Under the pieces are notes generated by a model. It saw nothing but the letters and a program-made list of their open reading frames with translations, was not told the DNA's origin and did no database searches. Positions 1 through 5,718 of a stretch of DNA of 8,096 bases are shown here, one piece after another (the stretch's first letter is position 1; the number at the start of each line of letters is the position of its first letter). The DNA lies in NCBI GenBank assembly GCA_947372405.1, contig CANBTO010000211.1:1-8096 (forward strand), written 5' to 3'. The translations under genes and the position numbers were made by a program. The DNA is from Verrucomicrobiaceae bacterium. Lineage in GTDB: Bacteria; Verrucomicrobiota; Verrucomicrobiae; Verrucomicrobiales; Akkermansiaceae.

Positions 1-923
1 GAGCGGGATGCGACCGAAGGGCCGCTGAGGTTTTGGCGTTTCAGGACAACCTCACTTAGCACCGCATCCAGCGGGCGCCTGGTGTTGACCATGGTGTAGT
101 CGATGTGACTTCCCACGCACCTTGTATTGAGGTCATCGAGATATTTCCCGAGGTCGGCCAGATAGGATTCCTTCATCCGGTCGGTTTGGGTGGTGAGGGG
201 ATCTTCACCCTCAAGGCCCTCGAAACGCCATGTGCCTTTGAAGGGGAATTCCAGCTCGTAGGGATCGAGCGGCTGGATGACGACCACATTGTGCCCGTCG
301 AACTTGAGGTGATCGAGTCCCGCCATGATGTCGTCCACGTCCGAAAACAGGTCGGAGATCAGCACCACGAACGAGCGGCGCTTCATCAGCAGCGCGATGT
401 CGTGAAGCTGCTTGGCGATGGTGGTCTTCGGCACCGGCTTGGTCACCCGCAGCATGCGGTCGATCTCGAGGATGACACTCATCGAGGACCGTGGCGGCAT
501 GTAGGCGCGCACCTCGGAATCAAAGACGGACAGACCAACCGAATCCCGTTGTTTCAAAACCAAGTAGGCAATCGATGCGGCGAGAAACTTCGCGTATTCC
601 AGCTTGGCAACTTTTCCAGAACCGTAGGACATCGATGCACTGGAATCGACCAGGATATGGCAGTCGTAATTCGTCTCCGCCTCGTAGAGCTTGGTGAAAT
701 ATTTTTCCGTGCGGCCGAACACGCGCCAGTCGATGGAACGGATCGGATCACCCGGCGAATACTGGCGGTGGTGCGCGAATTCGGTGCTGAAGCCGCGCAA
801 CTGACTGCGGTGGCTGCCCACCCGCAATCCCTCCACGACCTCACGCGCGACCAACTCTAGGTCGCCGAGTTTCTGCAGCACCTCGGGATCGAGATATTGC
901 GTTTCAGGCAGGTGGACGGACAT
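1..923 (-). CDS. DUF58 domain protein with von Willebrand A-like fold (3' end cut by window edge)
   Basis: The frame starts at an ATG at 923 and stays open for 307 codons to the window edge, so the stop lies outside. Short DUF58 proteins are usually about 290-310 residues, so only a few residues are probably missing. The hallmark DUF58 block is at residues 58-83, with GDPIRSIDWRVFGRTEKYF and then KLYEAE. A MIDAS-like metal site follows as D93-S-S95-A-S97 at the start of a von Willebrand A fold, and SDLFSD sits at 190-195. No signal peptide or membrane helix is visible, so the protein looks cytoplasmic. Family knowledge: DUF58 proteins are encoded next to MoxR ATPases and are thought to act with them in assembling or activating other proteins or metal centres; no exact reaction is known. 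It lies 42 bases after the moxR stop, so the two genes are probably one operon. The ribosome site is weak (GGAT upstream). Family assignment is very secure; function is inferred. Confidence 0.95.
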   Translation of the reverse strand, partial: MSVHLPETQYLDPEVLQKLGDLELVAREVVEGLRVGSHRSQLRGFSTEFAHHRQYSPGDPIRSIDWRVFGRTEKYFTKLYEAETNYDCHILVDSSASMSYGSGKVAKLEYAKFLAASIAYLVLKQRDSVGLSVFDSEVRAYMPPRSSMSVILEIDRMLRVTKPVPKTTIAKQLHDIALLMKRRSFVVLISDLFSDVDDIMAGLDHLKFDGHNVVVIQPLDPYELEFPFKGTWRFEGLEGEDPLTTQTDRMKESYLADLGKYLDDLNTRCVGSHIDYTMVNTRRPLDAVLSEVVLKRQNLSGPSVASR

Positions 924-965
924 GTGTTAGATCCGGTTGTTCACTCGGGTGGGCTTCCGTTACCG

Positions 966-1970
966 TTACTTTCCGTTTGCCGGAACCGCTTCGAGCAGTT
1001 TCTCGATCAGGGTGTCGGAGGTCATGCCTTCCGAACGTGCCGCGAAATTGGGGATGATCCGGTGCCGCAGGATCGGCAGGCAGAGTTCCCGGATGTCCTC
1101 GATCGACACATGGCAACGGCCACGCAGGGCCGCCCTTGCCTTGCCGGCAACGATGAGATTGAGCGATGCGCGCGGTCCGGCACCCCAGGACATGAGCTTG
1201 TTGACGAAGTCCGGTGTGCCCGGTTGGCCAGGACGTGTCGCACGAACGAGCGCCGCCGCATACTGGAACACCTCGTCCGCCACCGGGATGCGGCGCACCA
1301 CGTGCTGGAATTCAAGGATGGTCGGGCCGTCGACAACCTGATGGGTCACCGGCTCGTGATCGGTGGTCACGCTGCGCATGATGTCGAGTTCCTCGCTATG
1401 GCTCGGATACTTGACCATGATGTTGAAGAGGAAGCGGTCGAGCTGCGCCTCGGGCAACGGATAAGTGCCTTCCTGCTCGATCGGGTTCTGGGTGGCCAGC
1501 ACGAAGAACGGCGCGTCGAGCTTGTAGTCCTCGCCGCCGGAGGAAACCCGCTTTTCCTGCATCGCCTCAAGAAGGGCCGCCTGCGTCTTTGGCGGGGTAC
1601 GATTGATCTCGTCAGCGAGCAGCAGGTTGGTGAAAACCGGGCCTTTCTGGAACTTGAAGCTGCGCTGGTGCGTCACGGGATCCTCCTGCAGGAGCTCGGT
1701 GCCAGTGATGTCGGAAGGCATCAGGTCCGGCGTGAACTGGATGCGCTTGAAGCCCAGCGACATGGTCTTGGCCAGCGAACTGACGAGCAGCGTCTTCGCC
1801 AATCCGGGAACCCCCACCAACAGGCAGTGCCCCCGCGCGAAAATGGCGATCATCATCTCATCAATGACGTCCTCCATGCCCACGATCGTCTTGCGCAGCT
1901 CTCTTACGATCGCATCTCTGGATTCGCCGAGCTTCTCCACGGCCTGAATGTCGTCTGCTTCTTTTGTCAT
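966..1970 (-). CDS. MoxR family AAA+ ATPase
   Basis: This is a 334-residue cytoplasmic ATPase. Walker A is GVPGLAKT at residues 53-60, Walker B is LLLADE at 116-121, sensor 1 is ATQN at 159-162, a likely arginine finger is R179 in LDRF, and sensor 2 is GPRASL at 265-270. The spacing and the stretch from EINRTPPKTQ to EAMQEKRV are diagnostic of MoxR proteins. The frame remains open upstream to 2105, but those 45 extra codons encode no conserved sequence and lie partly in a repeat. The ATG at 1970 has a Shine-Dalgarno-like AGGAAA just upstream and gives the normal family length of about 320-340, so I place the start there. MoxR ATPases are thought to work as chaperones that remodel partner complexes, usually with a DUF58/VWA protein; here that partner is the next gene, 42 bases downstream. 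Further operon members, often VWA or TPR (Bat-like) proteins, may lie beyond the left edge. The substrate cannot be told from this window. Confidence 0.96.
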   Translation of the reverse strand: MTKEADDIQAVEKLGESRDAIVRELRKTIVGMEDVIDEMMIAIFARGHCLLVGVPGLAKTLLVSSLAKTMSLGFKRIQFTPDLMPSDITGTELLQEDPVTHQRSFKFQKGPVFTNLLLADEINRTPPKTQAALLEAMQEKRVSSGGEDYKLDAPFFVLATQNPIEQEGTYPLPEAQLDRFLFNIMVKYPSHSEELDIMRSVTTDHEPVTHQVVDGPTILEFQHVVRRIPVADEVFQYAAALVRATRPGQPGTPDFVNKLMSWGAGPRASLNLIVAGKARAALRGRCHVSIEDIRELCLPILRHRIIPNFAARSEGMTSDTLIEKLLEAVPANGK

Positions 1971-1974
1971 ATGG

Positions 1975-1980
1975 TTTCCT
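1975..1980 (-). promoter_or_regulatory. Ribosome binding site deciding the moxR start
   Basis: Read on the minus strand this is AGGAAA, with 4 bases between it and the ATG at 1970 (6 from the AGGA core). No comparable site precedes the upstream in-frame starts at 2105 or 2036, which supports the shorter 334-residue protein. Confidence 0.6.
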
Positions 1981-2075
1981 GGTGGTCTAAATCGGAATTT
2001 TATTGGGTCAGCCGCATACCCCAGCTGCGAATTCATTCTTTCAGCGCTCGGAGAATTGAGAATATCCCGAAAACA

Positions 2076-2185
2076 GGAATTGAACCACAGATTCACGGAA
2101 TACACAGATTTTGAAGAGATTGTGGAAACGAGTCTGAAACCTGTTTGGTGAATGCTTCAATCTGAGCAATCTGTGGTGAAATTCC
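2076..2185. repeat. Imperfect inverted repeat with ACCACAGATT arms
   Basis: The left arm 2076-2093 reads GGAATTGAACCACAGATT. The reverse complement of the right arm 2168-2185 reads GGAATTTCACCACAGATT, identical at 16 of 18 positions. Inside the arms a second pair is recognisable: CACAGATTTTGAAG at 2102-2115 against CTCAGATTGAAG in the complement of the right side. The arms enclose about 74 bases. Repeats built on ACCACAGATT / CACAGATT units are, to my knowledge, common between genes in several environmental phyla including Verrucomicrobiota, so this is probably one copy of a dispersed family, perhaps a small non-autonomous element or REP-like hairpin. No transposase or target duplication is visible. 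Confidence 0.6.
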
Positions 2186-2234
2186 AATCAGTTGATCTCA
2201 CAACTTCGGAATCCGGGATAAATCAGCCCCCTCG

Positions 2235-2252
2235 GAATCGTGCGTCCGATTC
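2235..2252. other. Perfect 6-bp hairpin in the intergenic region
   Basis: GAATCG (2235-2240) pairs perfectly with CGATTC (2247-2252) around a 6-base loop, with one further G-T pair outside. It is not followed by a clear T tract on either strand, so a terminator role is uncertain; it may be an operator-like palindrome or chance. Confidence 0.3.
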
Positions 2253-2288
2253 TTTGGATTTCCAAGTGGCGCCTTGATTCAGCCACCG

Positions 2289-2308
2289 CACAGGCATCCC
2301 GACCTGTG
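2289..2308 (-). other. Hairpin about 40 bases after the oxidoreductase stop
   Basis: CACAGG (2289-2294) and CCTGTG (2303-2308) form a perfect 6-bp stem with an 8-base loop. It lies just downstream of the minus-strand gene ending at 2346, where a transcript end would be expected. The usual U tract is missing, so it may be a processing or factor-dependent end instead of an intrinsic terminator. Confidence 0.35.
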
Positions 2309-2345
2309 TGTTAGATTCAACCCGTCTATAACGCTTTCCGCGTCG

Positions 2346-3635
2346 TCAAACGTTCCATGGCGCGCGGCGCTGGTAGGTGCGCATGCGGTTCGCCTCCTCG
2401 TCGCCGATGAAGGCCTCGGCCACCGGATCGAACTTCAGCTTGCGCCCCAGTTTCCAACTGATGGCAGCGGCATGGCACGCAATGTGTCCGTAACGGGTGA
2501 CGGTGGAATTGCAGGTGGTCTTCTGGCGGGATTTCACACAATCGAGGAAATTGCGGACGTGTTTGACCGGGTTTGTTCCGGGCATCCCGTCAACCTTCTG
2601 ATCCGAAAGCCACGCGGGATTGCTGGATAAGATCTTGCCGCTGTCACCCGCCTCCACCCATCCGGCGTCGCCTTCGAAGCGCACCGGGCATGTTCCCAGT
2701 CCCAGCCAATCACCCTCGCCTTTGAAACCGGCCAAACGCATGACCAGCTTGATGCCGTTGGCATAGATGGCACGGATGGTTCCTCCGTCCGGCTCGAACT
2801 CGATCGGCGTCGTCCCATCCGCTCCGGCAGCCCACTGGCAGAGATCCACGGTATGTGATCCCCACTCAAGGATTTTGTAACCGGCCGCGAGTCCTTCCTG
2901 GCCGCGCCAGCGGCCTTCGACGTAACGTTTGTTATAAGGCCTCATGGCACAGGGGCCGAGCCAACGGTCCCAGTCCACCTCCTCCGGATCCGGATCCGGC
3001 TCGCCCGGCAGGTTGGGCATGTCGAGCTCGGGTTTGATGATTCCGGCATGCACGGTGGCCAGCTTGCCCAGACGGCCGGCGCGGGCGAGTTCCACCGCGA
3101 CGCGGAAATTGTCCACATCGCGCCGCTGGGTGCCTGCCTGGAAAATCCGCTGGTGCTTGAGGAAGGTGTCATCGAGCTCCTTGCACTCGCCGATGGTCAT
3201 GGTGCAGGGCTTTTCCGAATAAACATCCTTCCCGGCGCGGGCGGCGATCATCGAGGCCGGGGCGTGCCAGCGGTCGCCCGTGGCGATCAGCACCGCATCA
3301 ATGTCCTCGCGGCCGAAGATTTCCTGCATGTCACGGTGGGCCTTGCAGTCCTCATTGGCATACTGGCGGTTGACGGTTTTCCTAACAATCTCACGTCGCG
3401 TTTGCTGCACGTCCGCCACGGCGACGAAACGCACGTCCTGCTGGCTCAGAAACTCCTTCAGCACCTCCCGCCCACGCGGGCCGATGCCTACCGCACCGAG
3501 CACGATCTGGTTGCTGGGCGCGACGTTGCCATTCCGGCCCAACACGGAAGCCGGAATGATGGCCGGCATCCCGGAGATCAAAGCGACCTGCTTGATGAAT
3601 TTCCTGCGGCTGTTTTGGGTGTCATTGAGTTCCAT
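2346..3635 (-). CDS. Tat-exported Gfo/Idh/MocA family oxidoreductase
   Basis: This 429-residue NAD(P)-dependent oxidoreductase probably acts outside the cytoplasm. A twin-arginine signal, SRRKFIK, is at residues 9-15, followed by a hydrophobic stretch to about 30. The Rossmann nucleotide-binding motif G50-I-G52-P-R-G55 follows, then the family signature EKP at 141-143 and a catalytic-type GSHTVDL at 259-265 (H261, D264). The C-terminal half is the substrate domain typical of bacterial Gfo/Idh/MocA enzymes of the Tat-signal group. The start at 3635 has GGAG 4 bases upstream and places the Tat motif correctly. Family members oxidise or reduce sugars, polyols or their derivatives; the substrate cannot be deduced here. 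By analogy with glucose-fructose oxidoreductase the cofactor would be bound before export. No transport or sugar genes sit beside it, so it appears to be a single-gene unit. Family is very secure; location is well supported by the signal; substrate is unknown. Confidence 0.95.
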   Translation of the reverse strand: MELNDTQNSRRKFIKQVALISGMPAIIPASVLGRNGNVAPSNQIVLGAVGIGPRGREVLKEFLSQQDVRFVAVADVQQTRREIVRKTVNRQYANEDCKAHRDMQEIFGREDIDAVLIATGDRWHAPASMIAARAGKDVYSEKPCTMTIGECKELDDTFLKHQRIFQAGTQRRDVDNFRVAVELARAGRLGKLATVHAGIIKPELDMPNLPGEPDPDPEEVDWDRWLGPCAMRPYNKRYVEGRWRGQEGLAAGYKILEWGSHTVDLCQWAAGADGTTPIEFEPDGGTIRAIYANGIKLVMRLAGFKGEGDWLGLGTCPVRFEGDAGWVEAGDSGKILSSNPAWLSDQKVDGMPGTNPVKHVRNFLDCVKSRQKTTCNSTVTRYGHIACHAAAISWKLGRKLKFDPVAEAFIGDEEANRMRTYQRRAPWNV

Positions 3636-3860
3636 GGCACTCCATGAAACGCCAGCTCTTCCATGAATCTTCCATAAGATACGTCACCTGTAACGCCGGG
3701 AACGAAGCAAACCTGTGACATTGCCTTCGCCATCAAAACACAAGCGATGAGGACCGCAGTGAACAAACTCAAAATCCATCCAATCAACGCACAGCCCATC
3801 AACTTCGATATCAACCGCGGAATCGCCGTTACCCCACCCGCGCGAACGGAAGCGGGGTCA

Positions 3861-3948
3861 TGGCGGAGAGGGTGGGATTCGAACCCACGTTAGGTTTCCC
3901 TAAGCCAGTTTTCAAGACTGGAGCCATAAACCACTCGACCACCTCTCC
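3861..3948 (-). tRNA. tRNA-Ser (anticodon UGA)
   Basis: A complete class II tRNA of 88 bases including an encoded 3' CCA (3861-3863) can be folded. The acceptor stem is GGAGAGG with CCTCTCC and discriminator G. The anticodon arm CCAGT-CTTGAAA-ACTGG shows anticodon TGA. The long variable arm TTAGG-GAAA-CCTAA is typical of serine tRNAs, and the T arm is GTGGG-TTCGAAT-CCCAC. It decodes UCA and, by wobble, other UCN codons. Confidence 0.98.
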
Positions 3949-3972
3949 TTCGGGCTGCGCGGTGCGGAAGCG

Positions 3973-4001
3973 GATATGCCCGCATGCGAACCCGGTTTCA
4001 A
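3973..4001 (-). promoter_or_regulatory. Possible sigma-70-type promoter for tRNA-Ser
   Basis: On the minus strand TTGAAA (3996-4001, five of six consensus bases) is followed after exactly 17 bases by CATATC (3973-3978, three of six). Transcription would begin near 3966, leaving about 18 bases of leader before the mature tRNA end. The -10 match is weak, so this is tentative. Confidence 0.35.
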
Positions 4002-4080
4002 GAAAAACCATCGACAAGGAACATTCGCCAGGGCGCCCGACTGATCTACCGGAAACGAAAAGGAGGACACGAAACACCCC

Positions 4081-4114
4081 AAAAAGAAACGGCACCCTGA
4101 AAACCCAGGGCGCC
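4081..4114 (-). terminator. Intrinsic (Rho-independent) terminator
   Basis: Read on the minus strand, GGCGCCCTG pairs with CAGGGTGCC (9 bp with one G-U) around the 6-base loop GGTTTT, and is followed directly by GTTTCTTTTT. This is a classic terminator for leftward transcription. It starts 23 bases after the stop of the small gene 4138-4356 and separates that unit from tRNA-Ser. It is good independent evidence that the region to its right is transcribed leftward. Confidence 0.85.
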
Positions 4115-4137
4115 GCAACAGGTTTCCCGGCGGAAAA

Positions 4138-4356
4138 TCAATAGTAGGGATCACGCGGCCCGGGCATTGTGGCCGGCACGGCGAGAGACATAATCACACA
4201 GATCGCGGACATGGTCAGAACAATCCAACGGGCCGGGTCATGGTCCAGAGTCTGTGCGAAGTAGAAGTATGCATGCTGCTGGGGCGATTGGAAAAGCATC
4301 GCCGGGATGGTGAGCAAAGCGCAGAAAAGCAAGGCCGGGGAGCACATCATCATCAT
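4138..4356 (-). CDS. Small putative two-helix membrane protein, unrecognised
   Basis: I do not recognise a family. From the ATG at 4356 the frame encodes 72 residues with two hydrophobic segments, about residues 5-22 and 44-64, joined by a polar loop containing QSPQQHAYFYFAQTLDHDPAR, and a C-terminal PGPRDPYY tail. Codon third positions in this part are mostly G or C, as in the neighbouring real genes. A strong intrinsic terminator begins 23 bases after the stop. These two facts are the main support. The start is uncertain: four ATG codons in a row lie at 4345-4356, none with a Shine-Dalgarno sequence, and the frame is also open upstream to an ATG at 4437, one at 4512 and a TTG at 4524. The upstream codons look less gene-like, so that stretch may be leader. 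If real, it is a small inner-membrane protein of unknown role, transcribed alone. Confidence 0.45.
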   Translation of the reverse strand: MMMMCSPALLFCALLTIPAMLFQSPQQHAYFYFAQTLDHDPARWIVLTMSAICVIMSLAVPATMPGPRDPYY

Positions 4357-4526
4357 ACAAGCGGCGCACTTGCCACTGATTCTGGATGTGAGAAGCTTTT
4401 TCGGACCGCTGACAAAAGTCAGCCGCGTGTATCGCATCACGCAGGGAAAACCGTGGCTGACGGTAAAATGAACAAACCTGTGGAACCGGGCAGATGTGGG
4501 GGTGTGTTGCATGGGACTACGCAAGA

Positions 4527-4553
4527 AATATACGCAATCACGTAGGATGACAA
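4527..4553 (-). promoter_or_regulatory. Weak candidate promoter for the small membrane protein
   Basis: On the minus strand TTGTCA (4548-4553) and TATATT (4527-4532) are good -35 and -10 matches, but the 15-base spacer is short. The site lies in an AT-rich stretch upstream of the small leftward gene. Two copies of TACGCAA on the plus strand (4518-4524, 4531-4537), 13 bases apart, overlap its downstream part and could be protein-binding half-sites. Confidence 0.25.
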
Positions 4554-4619
4554 GAATTTTTACATTTCGTTCAAATAAATCTGAGAAAAATTTTCACCAA
4601 TCCGGATATTACTGATGAT

Positions 4620-4646
4620 CAGGCGTTTTATTTTTAAAAACGCCTG
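4620..4646. other. Perfect 10-bp hairpin in AT-rich spacer
   Basis: CAGGCGTTTT (4620-4629) and AAAACGCCTG (4637-4646) are exact inverse complements around ATTTTTA. The hairpin lies between the leftward small gene and the rightward tRNA-Leu. With the T-rich top of the stem it resembles a terminator, but no T tract follows on either strand and there is no gene upstream of it to end. It could be an operator or a remnant terminator. Confidence 0.45.
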
Positions 4647-4760
4647 GATTTGGAAGCCAATCCAACTTTCGGGAAGCATCAGGAATGGCAAAAGCCGGAC
4701 TGGACGCGTGGCAGGGATTCCTTCTTACTCCGCGCCCGGCCGCGTATCGCGCCGTCGGCA

Positions 4761-4845
4761 GCCGTCGTGGCGGAATGGTAGACGCCACGGACTTAAAATC
4801 CGTTGAGGGGCAACCCTCGTGGGGGTTCGAGTCCCCCCGGCGGCA
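4761..4845 (+). tRNA. tRNA-Leu (anticodon UAA)
   Basis: A complete 85-base class II tRNA can be folded. The acceptor stem is GCCGTCG with CGGCGGC (one U-G pair) and discriminator A. The anticodon arm ACGGA-CTTAAAA-TCCGT gives anticodon TAA. The long variable arm is GAGGG-GCAA-CCCTC and the T arm GGGGG-TTCGAGT-CCCCC. CCA is not encoded (CTG follows), unlike the tRNA-Ser nearby, so the CCA-adding enzyme is needed. It reads UUA and UUG. The 7 bases GCCGTCG also occur immediately upstream at 4751-4757. Confidence 0.98.
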
Positions 4846-4922
4846 CTGGTTGTTCGTTGCGATTCGCATGCGCCCACCCGCGTGAGCCTTGCTGGATTCC
4901 AGCCTCAAAAGCCGTGAAACGG

Positions 4923-4953
4923 AACAGCCGCAGGGTTTTACCCGGCGGCTGTT
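4923..4953. terminator. Strong hairpin between tRNA-Leu and sod, probable bidirectional terminator
   Basis: AACAGCCGC (4923-4931) pairs perfectly with GCGGCTGTT (4945-4953). After one A-G mismatch the stem continues as GGGT with ACCC around a TTT loop. It sits in the convergent gap, 77 bases after tRNA-Leu and 30 bases after the superoxide dismutase stop. Leftward it is followed by a second small hairpin, CCGT-TTC-ACGG, then CTTTT; rightward only GGATTTGG follows. Position and stability suggest a shared terminator; the poor T tract lowers confidence. Confidence 0.6.
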
Positions 4954-4983
4954 GGATTTGGAATCGTTAAGATGCCGAGCATC

Positions 4984-5607
<624 letters not shown>

Positions 5608-5718
5608 GGTGTTTGAGGGAGTTTGGTTTGCGTATCGACCGGCTCTCCTCTAAAACGGACCAACCGGCGACGCGCATTACGAAACCGAGCTTTCCGCCAG
5701 CCGCAAGAGAAATCCCAC

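Larger units (their letters stand above)
1971..2345. other. 375-base intergenic region between the oxidoreductase and moxR
   Basis: No convincing gene is seen here on either strand. The region is less GC-rich than its surroundings. It contains an imperfect long inverted repeat (2076-2185) and two short perfect hairpins (2235-2252 and 2289-2308). The moxR promoter and the 3' end of the oxidoreductase transcript should both lie in it, but I could not pick out a clear promoter or a hairpin followed by a T tract. Confidence 0.6.

Noticed and set aside
105..860. 251-codon open frame on the plus strand across the DUF58 gene
   Set aside because: Antisense shadow of the DUF58 gene; no family resemblance.
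897..2114. 405-codon open frame on the plus strand across moxR
   Set aside because: It lies exactly opposite the moxR gene, whose ATPase motifs are unmistakable. The antisense frame is open because of the GC-rich codon pattern and its translation is rich in H, R and L without recognisable motifs.
2982..3003. Short GGATCC-like tandem in the oxidoreductase gene
   Set aside because: It just encodes the acidic, proline-rich EPDPDPEE stretch in frame; no sign of a variable repeat.
3048..3647. 199-codon plus-strand frame opposite the Tat oxidoreductase
   Set aside because: Antisense shadow of a securely identified gene.
3578..3799. Minus-strand frame with a hydrophobic N-terminus (MGCALIGWILSLFTAVLIAC) between tRNA-Ser and the oxidoreductase
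   Set aside because: It resembles a small membrane-anchored protein, but it overlaps the oxidoreductase start by 58 bases in another frame, has no ribosome site and shows no clear codon bias. Homologues would be needed to revive it.
3860..4144. Plus-strand frame reading MAERVGFEPTLGFPKPVFKT
   Set aside because: This is the familiar false protein produced by translating the antisense of a tRNA-Ser gene; GFEPT-type peptides of this kind are database artefacts.
4751..4770. GCCGTCG repeated immediately before and at the start of tRNA-Leu, considered as an attachment site or duplication
   Set aside because: Only 7 bases match, no integrase or second distant copy of a tRNA end is seen, and it is at the 5' not the 3' end of the tRNA.
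4609..4908. Minus-strand frame containing RRGDSNPHEGCPSTDFKSVA
   Set aside because: Antisense translation of the tRNA-Leu gene, another well-known spurious protein pattern.
5608..5718. Divergent promoter region between sodA and rmuC
   Set aside because: Both promoters should be here, but I found no -35/-10 pair with acceptable spacing on either strand, so none is annotated.
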